Shown: in pieces, positions 19,086-27,842 of the stretch
Layout of the letters: each line of letters begins with the position of its first letter
How positions within the stretch are numbered: the stretch's first letter is position 1
Assembly (NCBI GenBank): GCA_963734125.1
Contig: CAVTGB010000034.1
Coordinates: forward strand, 34,101 to 98,100
Reading direction: 5' to 3'
Origin: DATARH01 sp963734125
Lineage (GTDB): Bacteria > Pseudomonadota > Alphaproteobacteria > ATCC43930 > CGMCC-115725
DNA length: 64,000 bases
Translations under genes and position numbers: made by a program
The notes under the pieces: model-generated
What the model saw: only the letters and a program-made list of their open reading frames with translations
Databases searched by the model: none
What the model was told of the DNA's origin: nothing

Positions 19086-19258
19086 CAGGCCATTACCGGT
19101 TACCGTTCGGTGGTGTGGGGATAACGCGGCATCCCGCCTCTCTCTTCCACGTCGCGCGGGGTGGGTCAGCGCGCCGCGCCGCAGGACGGCGGGAATAACG
19201 CCCTGGATGGCCCGTTCTGGGCGAGGTCGAGCGTCAGGATAACAGGGAGCGTGCGTCC
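19086..19258. promoter_or_regulatory. Divergent control region between galE and ugd
   Basis: This 173-base gap must contain promoters for both the minus-strand galE set and the plus-strand ugd set. An AGGGAG-like ribosome site lies about ten bases before the ugd ATG. I cannot assign promoter boxes or an operator with confidence. The role is inferred from gene layout only. Confidence 0.4.
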
Positions 19259-20635
19259 ATGCGCATAGCGATGATCGGGACAGGGTATGTCGGCCTGGTC
19301 TCTGGTGCGTGCTTTTCCGAATTCGGCGTGTCGGTCACCTGCGTCGATAAGGATGCCGGCAAGATTGCACGCCTCCGGCACGGCGAGATCCCGATCTTCG
19401 AGCCTGGCCTCGACCAGCTGGTTGCCAGCAATGCCGCAGCCGGGCGGCTCAATTTCACGACCGATCTCAACGCCGCGGTCAGCGGGGCCGACGCCGTGTT
19501 CATCGCGGTAGGGACGCCGTCACGGCGCGGCGACGGCCATGCCGATCTCAGCTATGTCTTCGCCGCCGCCACCGAGATCGCCGCGGCTCTGGCGCAAGGA
19601 GCGGGCGAACGCCCAGGGGATCGCACGGTCGTCGTAACAAAGTCGACAGTACCGGTCGGCACCGGTCGCCGGGTTGAGCGCATCCTCAAGAATGCGCTGC
19701 CGCCTGGCCGCTTCGATGTCGCCTCCAACCCGGAATTCCTGCGCGAAGGATCGGCTATCCAGGATTTCATGCGGCCCGACCGGGTGGTGATCGGGACCGA
19801 GAGCGATCACGCACGCACGGTCCTGGGGGCGCTCTACCGGCCGCTCTATCTGTTGGAAACGCCGATGGTCTTCACGTCGGTCGAGACCGCCGAACTGATC
19901 AAATACGCGGCCAATGCCTTTCTTGCGACCAAGATCACCTTCATCAACGAGATGGCGGACCTTTGCGAGGCGGTAGGCGCTGATGTTCAGGACATCGCCC
20001 GCGGCATCGGCCTCGACGGGCGCATCGGCCGCAAATTCCTGCATGCCGGCCCGGGTTTTGGCGGTTCGTGCTTTCCCAAGGATTGTCAGGCGCTGGTCCG
20101 GTCCGCCGAGCTTGCCGACACGCACCTCTCGATCGTCGAGACCGTCCTCGCCGTCAACGAAGCGCGCAAGCGCCGGATGGCCGATCGGATTGCGGCGGCG
20201 TGCGGCGGCAACGTGGCCGGCAAGACCCTGGCGGTGCTTGGGCTCACCTTCAAGCCCAATACCGACGACATGCGCGACAGCCCGAGCCTGGCGATATTGC
20301 CGGCGCTGCACGCCGCCGGGGCGAGGGTTCGCGCCTTCGATCCGGAGGGCATCGAAGAGGCGCGGAAGCTGATGCCCGAGTTCGACTATTGCGGCGATGC
20401 CTATGAAACGATGGCCGGGGCCGACGCGCTCGTTCTGATTACCGAGTGGAACGAGTTCCGCGCGCTCGATCTTGCCCGGGTTAAGTCGCTGTTGCGCCAG
20501 CCGCTCGTGATCGATCTGCGCAACATCTACGACCCCGACGAGATGGCCGCCGCCGGGTTCATCTATTACAGCATCGGCCGGCCGGGCAGCGAGCCAACCG
20601 CCGCAACCACGGCCGCTCTGCGGGTGATCGCCTGA
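19259..20635 (+). CDS. ugd: UDP-glucose 6-dehydrogenase
   Basis: 458 residues. N-terminal NAD-binding MRIAMIGTGYVGLVSGACFS; central SNPEFLREGSAI; the catalytic cysteine in GPGFGGSCFPKD; C-terminal UDP-binding domain with LGLTFKPNTDDMRDSPS. It oxidises UDP-glucose twice to UDP-glucuronate with 2 NAD+. The next gene, 36 bases on, converts UDP-glucuronate to UDP-xylose, so the pair forms a short pathway. All key residues are present. Confidence 0.94.
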   Translation: MRIAMIGTGYVGLVSGACFSEFGVSVTCVDKDAGKIARLRHGEIPIFEPGLDQLVASNAAAGRLNFTTDLNAAVSGADAVFIAVGTPSRRGDGHADLSYVFAAATEIAAALAQGAGERPGDRTVVVTKSTVPVGTGRRVERILKNALPPGRFDVASNPEFLREGSAIQDFMRPDRVVIGTESDHARTVLGALYRPLYLLETPMVFTSVETAELIKYAANAFLATKITFINEMADLCEAVGADVQDIARGIGLDGRIGRKFLHAGPGFGGSCFPKDCQALVRSAELADTHLSIVETVLAVNEARKRRMADRIAAACGGNVAGKTLAVLGLTFKPNTDDMRDSPSLAILPALHAAGARVRAFDPEGIEEARKLMPEFDYCGDAYETMAGADALVLITEWNEFRALDLARVKSLLRQPLVIDLRNIYDPDEMAAAGFIYYSIGRPGSEPTAATTAALRVIA

Positions 20636-20671
20636 CCCGGTCCCGCGGGGCAAACCTCCGAGGAAATTCAG

Positions 20672-21658
20672 ATGAGCACCGTTCTTAGACGAATTCTGGT
20701 CACCGGCGGCGCCGGATTCCTCGGCTCGCATCTCTGCGAGCGACTGCGTGCCGAGGGCCACGACGTGCTCTGCGTCGACAATTACTTTACCGGGCGCAAG
20801 GACAACATCGCTCACCTGCTCGGCAATTCGCTGTTCGAAGCGATGCGGCATGACGTGACCCACCCGCTGTTCGTCGAGGTCGACGAGATCTACAACCTGG
20901 CCTGCCCTGCATCACCCATCCATTACCAATTCGATCCGGTGCAGACGACCAAGACCAGCGTCATCGGCGCCATCAACATGCTCGGCCTCGCCAAGCGGGT
21001 GAAGGCCAAGATCCTGCAAACCTCGACCTCCGAGGTGTACGGCGACCCAACGGTGCACCCGCAGCCCGAAAGCTACCGCGGCAGCGTCAACCCGATCGGC
21101 CCCAGGGCCTGCTATGACGAGGGCAAGCGCTGCGCCGAGACGCTGTTTTTCGATTATCACCGGCAGCACAATGTGCGCATCAAGGTCGTGCGCATATTCA
21201 ATACTTACGGTCCGCGCATGCACCCCAATGACGGCAGGGTGGTCTCGAACTTCATCGTGCAGGCGCTCAAGAACGAGCCGATCACGCTTTACGGCGACGG
21301 CAGCCAAACCCGCGCGTTCTGCTATGTCGACGACATGATCGAGGGCTTCGTGCGGATGATGGATGCCCCCGATGAGCTGATCGGGCCGGTCAACCTCGGC
21401 AATCCGGTGGAAACCACGGTCGCCGAGCTCGCCCGGCTGATCATCGAGCTGACCGGCGCGCGCTCCAGGATCGTGCACCGGCCGCTACCGGTCGACGATC
21501 CGATCCAGCGTTGCCCCGACATCTCCGCGGCGAGGAGGCTGCTCAAATGGCAGCCGCAAACCGCGCTGCGCCCCGGCCTGGAGCGCACGATCGCCTATTT
21601 CGAGAAGCTCCTTACCGAGCGCGGCGAGACGCCCAAGCGGACGGTGGCGGCGGCGTGA
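20672..21658 (+). CDS. UDP-glucuronate decarboxylase (UDP-xylose synthase)
   Basis: 328 residues, extended SDR. ILVTGGAGFLGSHLCERL binds NAD; NLACPASPIHYQFDPVQTTK and TSEVYGDPTVHPQ are near-invariant in UXS enzymes; the catalytic Tyr-x-x-x-Lys is in CYDEGKR; IFNTYGPRMHPNDGRVVSNF is the classical UXS segment. It decarboxylates UDP-glucuronate to UDP-xylose. A GAGGAA ribosome site precedes the ATG. Together with ugd it implies xylose in an exported polysaccharide, possibly that of the neighbouring GH-GT2/ABC set. Confidence 0.92.
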   Translation: MSTVLRRILVTGGAGFLGSHLCERLRAEGHDVLCVDNYFTGRKDNIAHLLGNSLFEAMRHDVTHPLFVEVDEIYNLACPASPIHYQFDPVQTTKTSVIGAINMLGLAKRVKAKILQTSTSEVYGDPTVHPQPESYRGSVNPIGPRACYDEGKRCAETLFFDYHRQHNVRIKVVRIFNTYGPRMHPNDGRVVSNFIVQALKNEPITLYGDGSQTRAFCYVDDMIEGFVRMMDAPDELIGPVNLGNPVETTVAELARLIIELTGARSRIVHRPLPVDDPIQRCPDISAARRLLKWQPQTALRPGLERTIAYFEKLLTERGETPKRTVAAA

Positions 21659-21670
21659 ATGGCGCCCCGC

Positions 21671-21961
21671 TTAGGGACCCAACAGCGGGACGTGCGTCTG
21701 ACAGCGGCCGCGGGCCTCGACCAGACGGCCGGGGGAAGCGCCGACACTCCTGTCCTGTAGCGGCTGATAGGACGTCGCACACATCTGATCAGCCAGGAGG
21801 CCGTTGAGGGCCGGGTCATTGGCGTTGAACTCGGCAAATTCGGGCGGCATATCGCCTGCCGGAACAAGCGCGCTGGTGCCGAAATCATCCTTGACCGGGA
21901 TATAAGGCGTACAGCCCGCCATCAACGGCGACAGGATCACGAGGGTAAACAAGATCCGCAT
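21671..21961 (-). CDS. Small predicted lipoprotein
   Basis: 96 residues starting at 21,959-21,961. The N-terminus MRILFTLVILSPLMAGC is a lipoprotein signal with lipobox LMAGC, so the mature cysteine is residue 17. The rest (YIPVKDDFGTSALVPAGDMPPEF, then DQMCATSYQ) matches no family I can name. It lies convergent to the UDP-xylose synthase gene, 12 bases away. A periplasmic or outer-membrane anchored role is inferred from the signal only. Confidence 0.72.
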   Translation of the reverse strand: MRILFTLVILSPLMAGCTPYIPVKDDFGTSALVPAGDMPPEFAEFNANDPALNGLLADQMCATSYQPLQDRSVGASPGRLVEARGRCQTHVPLLGP

Positions 21962-22100
21962 GGTACCATCCGAGGCTCGCCGAAGCCGCCGTAGTGTGCC
22001 GATAGGCGGGCAAGGACGCAACTACAGCGTTGCGGCGGGCTCCCGCCAGCTACACCACGCCCGCGTGCGCGGCTGCGTTGGCCGCGCAGGCGAAAATTCG

Positions 22101-23666
22101 TCAGCGGCGCTTGCCTGACCCGCCGCCGCCATGGCCGGCGCCACCCGCGCCCATGCGCACCGCCCCGCCGCCGCCGTGGCCAAACCCGCCGCCGTGACCG
22201 ACGAACCCGCCGCCGTGGCTGAACCCGCGACTCGCGGCCATGTGCACCGCCCCACCACCGCAAATCGACCCGCGCGTGGGACCGGCAAATCCGAACCGCC
22301 CGCCGCCACGACGCCCGCCCCAGGCCGTGTGGCCGGACATCGTCGCGCGCGCCGCTGTGCCGCTTCTGTAGGCCGAGCGCCCCGACATCGCCGCGCGGGT
22401 CGCCGCGGCGTGGCCCCTTGAGGCCGAGCGCCCTGAAACCGCCGTGCGGGTTGCCGCGGTGCGGCCGGAGGCGGTGCGGCCTGAAACCGCCGTCGCGCGG
22501 GCCGCCGACGTGCGGGCCGAGGCCGCGACCGCACCGCGCGTGGCGGTGGTCCCGCCGCTGGCAACACGGGTCGTGGAGGCCGTGCCCCCGCGAGCGGCGC
22601 TGGTAGTGGCGGTCGAACGATGCGTCCAGACGCCGCCGGCGAAGCCCTCACGCCCGCCGGAGACCACGGTGAAGCTCGTGTTGTTGACGATGATGTTGCC
22701 GCCGCCCCAATTGAAATTCCACCAGCCCCACCACGGACGGTAATAGGCAATGTCGATACCGTACCCGAAGCCGATATAGAACCCGGGCGCGAACGCAAAG
22801 CCGACCGGCAATGGGAACAGGTAGGGTGGATAGTCCGGGTATAGCCAAGGACCGTAGATCGCCACCGGATTATAGACCGGCACAGTGACGACATCCGGGT
22901 TAGCTGGTGCAACGGTGATATAATTGGCTTTGTGTTCGACGATGCAGCCGCATTGCGGGCCGCTCCTGAAATTTCCCGCGTCGACCGCTTGCTGACGCAG
23001 CTTTTGAACCTCGTTCATCACGTCGCTCTGCTGCGCGACGAAGATGGCGCCGAGCTTCTGGGTCCACTCGATCCGGGTGTTCATCAGCTCGAGCACATGC
23101 GGGAACGGCACCAGCGCCTTGACGCTTGGGTCCCAATTCTGGTCTTGCAGCGCGTTGGCGAGAGCCTCGCCCTTCAACCGACGATGGGCCGGTTCAGCGA
23201 CCCAGCGCGCCGCCTCGACGATCTCGACCGGATAGCTCGACGCCATCAGGATCTGGCCGAGCAGCTGGTCTGGATAGAGCGCGACCGGCGCCAACAGCTG
23301 GGCCAGTTCGGCCTCCGACGCGCGCGGGCCGGCCGTCGCCTCCGGTGTCGGCGCAGCCGCCTGCGCCGACGGTTCTGCGGCGGCCGGCGGGCTGGCCGGC
23401 GCTGCGGCGGAAGGCGCGGTTGCGGGTTCCGGAGCGGATTGCGGGGTAGCAGGCGCGGCTTGCGCTTGCGCGATTAGCTGGTGTGAGGCGGCCGACGAGT
23501 TGGCCGACGGGTGTGCTGCTAGCGCCGGTGAGGCCGGCTGCGCGTCACCGGGAGCGGCACCCAGCTGTGGCATGTCTTGGGCGAAAGACGTCACGTAGGA
23601 CAGGCCGAGCGAGACGGTCACTCCAGCCGACAGCATCAGCCGACTGGGAAAATGAGCAAACTTCAT
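22101..23666 (-). CDS. DUF3300 domain exported protein with Ala/Thr/Gly-rich tail
   Basis: About 521 residues. Signal peptide (residues 1-29, ending around SFAQ), an Ala/Pro-rich linker, then DUF3300 starting at LLAPVALYPDQLLGQILMASSYP, with the typical EAARWV and QNWDPSVKALVPFP segments. A tyrosine/tryptophan-rich stretch follows (PWLYPDYPPYLFP, YYRPWWGWWNFNW). The last 170 residues are low-complexity: first many short A-x-R-T-A and SGR units, then Gly/His-rich. The start is MKFAHF at 23,664-23,666, with GTGAGG upstream. The family is exported, but its function is unknown. Confidence 0.85.
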   Translation of the reverse strand: MKFAHFPSRLMLSAGVTVSLGLSYVTSFAQDMPQLGAAPGDAQPASPALAAHPSANSSAASHQLIAQAQAAPATPQSAPEPATAPSAAAPASPPAAAEPSAQAAAPTPEATAGPRASEAELAQLLAPVALYPDQLLGQILMASSYPVEIVEAARWVAEPAHRRLKGEALANALQDQNWDPSVKALVPFPHVLELMNTRIEWTQKLGAIFVAQQSDVMNEVQKLRQQAVDAGNFRSGPQCGCIVEHKANYITVAPANPDVVTVPVYNPVAIYGPWLYPDYPPYLFPLPVGFAFAPGFYIGFGYGIDIAYYRPWWGWWNFNWGGGNIIVNNTSFTVVSGGREGFAGGVWTHRSTATTSAARGGTASTTRVASGGTTATRGAVAASARTSAARATAVSGRTASGRTAATRTAVSGRSASRGHAAATRAAMSGRSAYRSGTAARATMSGHTAWGGRRGGGRFGFAGPTRGSICGGGAVHMAASRGFSHGGGFVGHGGGFGHGGGGAVRMGAGGAGHGGGGSGKRR

Positions 23667-23839
23667 CGCATGCCTCACGGAGCTTTCGTTTTATCAAACG
23701 GATTCCGCCACCCGAATTGGCGAACGCACCCGGGCGGGAAAGGTTGCAGCGATAGGAAATTATAGCGCGGCCTCCCGGGCAAAAATTCCCGCGAGGGAGG
23801 GTCATGGCCGCCGGTGCGCGAGGGCAGGCGCCATCCCTC

Positions 23840-24613
23840 CTACCCCTGCGCCGCCGGTTCGACAGTGCCGATCAGGATCGTGACATTGTCGACCGCGCCC
23901 CGCGCCAGCACGCGGTCGCACAACCGTTCAGCAGCGATGCGCGGCGACGCCGCAGCGATCTCGCGCGCGATTTCGGCGTCGCTGACCATGTTGGTCAGGC
24001 CATCGCTGCACAGCAGAAAACGATCACCGGCGAACAGCTTCTCGCGCAGGATGCCGAATTCGAGCCGGCCGGCGCCGATCGCCCGGGTAACGATGTGCGA
24101 TTGCGGATGATGGGCGGCAGCTTCCACCGACAGCAGCCCGGCATCGACCAGCTCCTGCACACGGCTGTGATCGACCGTCAGCTGCTGAAGGGTGTTGTTG
24201 CGCCACCGATAAACCCGGCTGTCTCCGGCCCATAGCACAGCGAACTCGCGGGGGTCGGCGAGGAGGACGACGACCGTGCTGGCGATTACCGCGCCGGGGC
24301 CGAGCCGGGATGCCCGAAGGCGCAGCTCGCCATCGACCTCGCGCAACCGCGCGGCGGCGCCTTGGACGACGTCGCCGAACTCGCCCGCTGCTTTGAATTC
24401 ACCGAGCGCGGCGACGATGCGGGCGCTGGCATAGTCGCCTTGTTCGTGGCCACCCATGCCGTCGGCCACCGCCCAAAGCCCAAGCCCGGGGCCGTGCTCG
24501 GGCCGGTCGAGAAAGGCGTCCTCATTGCGCCGGCGCACCAGGCCGACATGGGTCAGCCCGTGCGAGACGATATGAAGAGAACTCGGCCGGGCCCGCATCA
24601 TGCCCCGCATCAC
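23840..24613 (-). CDS. PP2C-type Ser/Thr protein phosphatase
   Basis: 257 residues. Motifs in order: TRN-like RRRNEDAFL, ADGMGGHEQGD, VVVLLADPREFAVLWAGDSRVYR, LTVDHS, GLLS, HIVTRAIG, FLLCSDGLTNM and VDNVTILIG. The metal-binding aspartates of the PPM/PP2C fold are all present. It resembles stand-alone bacterial Stp phosphatases. Its start overlaps the stop of the ABC1 kinase gene by four bases (ATGA, 24,610-24,613), so translation of the pair is coupled. A kinase/phosphatase pair acting on a shared target is an inference. Confidence 0.9.
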   Translation of the reverse strand: MMRGMMRARPSSLHIVSHGLTHVGLVRRRNEDAFLDRPEHGPGLGLWAVADGMGGHEQGDYASARIVAALGEFKAAGEFGDVVQGAAARLREVDGELRLRASRLGPGAVIASTVVVLLADPREFAVLWAGDSRVYRWRNNTLQQLTVDHSRVQELVDAGLLSVEAAAHHPQSHIVTRAIGAGRLEFGILREKLFAGDRFLLCSDGLTNMVSDAEIAREIAAASPRIAAERLCDRVLARGAVDNVTILIGTVEPAAQG

Positions 24614-25950
24614 GAGATCAACGGCACGCCGGCGCCGTTGAGCGCCTTTGTCTGGCGTTCGCCAAGCACCCTCTCGTCGAAATCGTCGATCAGCTCGTGG
24701 AACAGCCGGTGCCAGTTGACCTTGGCCTGCAAGTGCAGAAACACCGAGCCGAGGCCGACCGCGGCGCGGTCCATGAAGACAAAGGCGCGCGGTGGCGCGA
24801 TGCCGCCCAAGCGGCGGATGTCGCGATGCACGCTGTCGACCAGCCCGCGGCTGTCGCCGCCGGTCGTCTTCTCCTGGATCATCCGCGCCCGGTCATCGAG
24901 CAGCGGCCCATAGACAAAGGCCGCCCAGCGGTTGAGGACGGCGATCATCTCGTGCGACAGCCCGGCGAAGCCCCAGCCGCGATAGGCCGCGACCGCCAGC
25001 TCCTGATCGTTGCGCTCCAACGCGTGATAAAGGTCGATGACGCCTTTGACAAAACTCGGCGGAAACACGCGGACGCAGCCGAAATCGAGCAAATTGACGG
25101 TACGGTCGGGCGCGACGGTGTAATTACCGAGATGCGGGTCGCCGTGGATGACACCATAAAAGTAGAATGGCACGTACCAGATCCGGAACATGCGCAACGC
25201 GACCCTGTTGCGCACCGCCAGCGGCGCCTTGGCAATCTCGAGGATCGGCTCGCCGTCGAGCCAGGTCATCGTCAACAGCCGTCGGGTCGACAATTCGGGC
25301 ACCGGACGCGGCACGGCAACCCCGGGTTCGTCCTTCAGGATCTCGCGGTAGAGCCGCATATGCGCGGCCTCGCGCAGATAATCCAATTCCTCGCGCAGCC
25401 GGTCGGCGATCTCGGCGTGGATGTCGGCCGTTGAAACCGCACGGTCGTAGCGCTCGTAAAGGCCCATCGCCAGCTTCAGTTGGCGCAGATCGGCTTCGAC
25501 GGCGGAGGCCATCTCGGGATATTGCAGCTTGCAGGCGAGCGGGGTTCCATCCAAGCCGACCGCGCGATGAACCTGGCCTAATGACGCGGCGCGCGCTGCC
25601 TCGTGCTCGAAGCTGGCGAAGCGACCCTGCCAATCCGGCCCCAATTCGCCCATCATGCGGCGGCGCGCGAATGGCCAGCCCATCGCCGGCGCGTTGGCCT
25701 GGAGCTGGATCAGCTCGCGGACATATTCCTCGGGGAGCGCATCGGGGATTGTGGCGAGGAGTTGGGCCACCTTCATCAGCGGCCCCTTGATGCCGCCGAG
25801 CGCGGCCTTGAGATCAGCGGCGTGGCGCTCGCGATCGATCGGCACCCCAAGATAGCGCTCGCCGGCAAGGCGCGCCGCCAGCCCCCCCATCGCGCCGCCA
25901 ACCCGCGCATAGCGCCGCACGCGGCCGGCAAAGCTGTCATCGTCGCTCAC
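24610..25950 (-). CDS. ABC1/UbiB-family atypical kinase
   Basis: 446 residues. The KxGQ-type element appears as LMKVAQLLATIPDALP (Gly replaced by Ala in KVAQ). The Ala-rich loop reads ARAASLGQVHRAV, followed by LACKLQYP with the lysine, the DFREELDY-like LREELDYLREA, the catalytic IHGDPHLGNY and the metal-binding LLDFGCVR. The family acts in ubiquinone biosynthesis regulation or lipid homeostasis as an ATPase-like kinase. Linked translation to a PP2C phosphatase is unusual for ubiB, and no ubi genes are near. This argues for a separate ABC1 paralogue, called only at family level. Confidence 0.88.
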   Translation of the reverse strand: MSDDDSFAGRVRRYARVGGAMGGLAARLAGERYLGVPIDRERHAADLKAALGGIKGPLMKVAQLLATIPDALPEEYVRELIQLQANAPAMGWPFARRRMMGELGPDWQGRFASFEHEAARAASLGQVHRAVGLDGTPLACKLQYPEMASAVEADLRQLKLAMGLYERYDRAVSTADIHAEIADRLREELDYLREAAHMRLYREILKDEPGVAVPRPVPELSTRRLLTMTWLDGEPILEIAKAPLAVRNRVALRMFRIWYVPFYFYGVIHGDPHLGNYTVAPDRTVNLLDFGCVRVFPPSFVKGVIDLYHALERNDQELAVAAYRGWGFAGLSHEMIAVLNRWAAFVYGPLLDDRARMIQEKTTGGDSRGLVDSVHRDIRRLGGIAPPRAFVFMDRAAVGLGSVFLHLQAKVNWHRLFHELIDDFDERVLGERQTKALNGAGVPLIS

Positions 25951-26064
25951 GGCCTATCGGGACCTTCTCTCAAACAGACAAAAGGTGTTCGCCACACTAT
26001 GCCCCGGCGGCGCGGCCCCAAGGGAGGATTTGTCGGGGGCAGCTTCCGGCACACCCGGGGAGTG

Positions 26065-27711
26065 TCACGTCCGACGGTTAGCGGCGAGCGGCCGGCGCGC
26101 GAGTATGAGGGAGGTGCCGGGAACGAACTCGGTCATCGGTTTGCCGTCGAGGACCGAGAGAAAACTGGGCGCGGCGGCATTTTCGGTGATCAGGCGCAGC
26201 AACTCCTCCTGTTCGAACAAACGCTGGTCGTTGGCACGTTCGCCCGGAGTGCCGTGGACCAGCTCATGGATGACCAGAGCTCCGCCCGGTGAGAGAGCGT
26301 CCCAGCAGGCGCGCAGGATATCCCCGACACGGTCGCGCTGGGCCATCAAGAGGCTGTGGAAAAAGGTGATCGCGTGCGGCGCCGGACCGCCGGGGACACC
26401 GCCTTCGGGGATCTCGTCCATCGACTGCGTCAGCAACTCGAGCGGCAGCGGGCGCGGCGAGCGCCCCGCCAGCCAGCGCCCGATCACCTCGACCCTGAAC
26501 GGATCCCTGTCGATCGCCGCGACGTTCCATCCCTTGGCGGCCAGCTCCAACCCGAGAAAGCCGCAGCCGCCGCCGATATCGACCAACGTCGGGTTCCGAC
26601 CCCATCCGAGCTGGGTGGCCATCTGCTCCAAGAGCAGCGAGTTCCGGGTCGTGCCCAACATCGAATACATGAAACTGCGGGAGGCGACCCCTTCCCAGCC
26701 CTTTTCGGAGAACTTCTCGCGGAACCCCTCATAAGCGCGGTGCAGGAACGGGTAGGAGGTCGGTAAAGAGGCGACGCAATCGGCCAAATCGTCGGTGCGG
26801 TCGAGACGGATCCAGCGCGCATTGTCCCTGTGCACGGCCGCCGCGGACAAAATCTTGCACAGCCTTTCAGCCATCCCATTGTCGTCTCGCTCGATCAGAG
26901 CGGCCGCGGTCTCGCGCTCGGCCAGCAATGTCCCAAGCCATGCCGCGGTAAAGGCGTTGACGAAAACCGCGCCGACGTAGCATCGCACCAGCAAGAGGTC
27001 GACCGGCTCGCTCAGCGGTCCGAACATGAACTTCGGGTCGGCGGCGCTGCCGCTCGCCTTGGCGATGTCGCTTGCCCAAACCGCGAGATGGATCTGCCGC
27101 TGGTCGCCGATCCACTCGGCCGGCGCGGCCGGCACCGCGGCCTTACCCTCGGGCGGGTCCGGCGGCGGCTGAACAACCGCAATCAGCTTGGCGGCATCCG
27201 ACCAGTCAGGTTCGATGCGCAGGTCCGTGCGGCAGGCGGTGACCCATTTCCCGTCGAGAGTGCGCCGGTGCACGGCCCACAGATGAACGTCGCCCGGCGG
27301 CAGGGTGACGCCCAGCATCGCCAGGTCGACCACGCGCGCGCGGCCGAGCTTCAGCCGGAAATAGACACGGCCCCGATTGGTCCGGGCTTCGACGACAATA
27401 TCCACCGGCTCTCCGGTATCCTCGCCCAGAAACTGGCAGCGCAGGCGCGGGCTGGGACCGGTCAAGGAGCCGCTGGCGGGCACGGTGACCGCCGGACCGG
27501 AGTGATCAAACTCGAGCGGCCCCTCGGGCGACACCTCGCCCCATCGATTGACCGGACCGATCACCGCCACCGGGTCGTCGGCGCCGGAACGATAATCCGT
27601 GGACGGCCTGTCACCGGTTGTGGTGGCAGCCGATTTTTGTCCGCCGCCCGGCGCCTCGAACATGCGCCGCACAAGCCCCGTCAATCGCCGAGTGATGTCG
27701 GATGTGCTCAT
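26065..27711 (-). CDS. Large protein with C-terminal SAM-dependent methyltransferase domain
   Basis: About 548 residues; start MSTSDITRRLTG at 27,709-27,711. The N-terminal 330 residues have no family I recognise; they include beta-rich stretches (VYFRLKLGRARVVDLAM, DVHLWAVHRRTLDGKW). The C-terminal part has the SAM site LVDIGGGCGFLGLELA, acidic AAIDRDPF, and a late SPGGALVIHEL strand, typical of class I methyltransferases. Just before it is a helical segment (YPFLHRAYEGFREKFSEKGWEG). A small-molecule or secondary-metabolite methyltransferase is possible. It is separated from the kinase by 114 bases. Confidence 0.7.
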   Translation of the reverse strand: MSTSDITRRLTGLVRRMFEAPGGGQKSAATTTGDRPSTDYRSGADDPVAVIGPVNRWGEVSPEGPLEFDHSGPAVTVPASGSLTGPSPRLRCQFLGEDTGEPVDIVVEARTNRGRVYFRLKLGRARVVDLAMLGVTLPPGDVHLWAVHRRTLDGKWVTACRTDLRIEPDWSDAAKLIAVVQPPPDPPEGKAAVPAAPAEWIGDQRQIHLAVWASDIAKASGSAADPKFMFGPLSEPVDLLLVRCYVGAVFVNAFTAAWLGTLLAERETAAALIERDDNGMAERLCKILSAAAVHRDNARWIRLDRTDDLADCVASLPTSYPFLHRAYEGFREKFSEKGWEGVASRSFMYSMLGTTRNSLLLEQMATQLGWGRNPTLVDIGGGCGFLGLELAAKGWNVAAIDRDPFRVEVIGRWLAGRSPRPLPLELLTQSMDEIPEGGVPGGPAPHAITFFHSLLMAQRDRVGDILRACWDALSPGGALVIHELVHGTPGERANDQRLFEQEELLRLITENAAAPSFLSVLDGKPMTEFVPGTSLILARRPLAANRRT

Positions 27712-27842
27712 TGCAAGCGGGCCCTCACCCGCACCGATCGCTGCCCGAAGCAATCAGGTGGTATCCGCGCCGGGGTTGCAATCCAGCCATTGGCGCGGCG
27801 CGGGCTAGTCTGACTCTCAAAAATTTTTCGGTCACGAAACTA

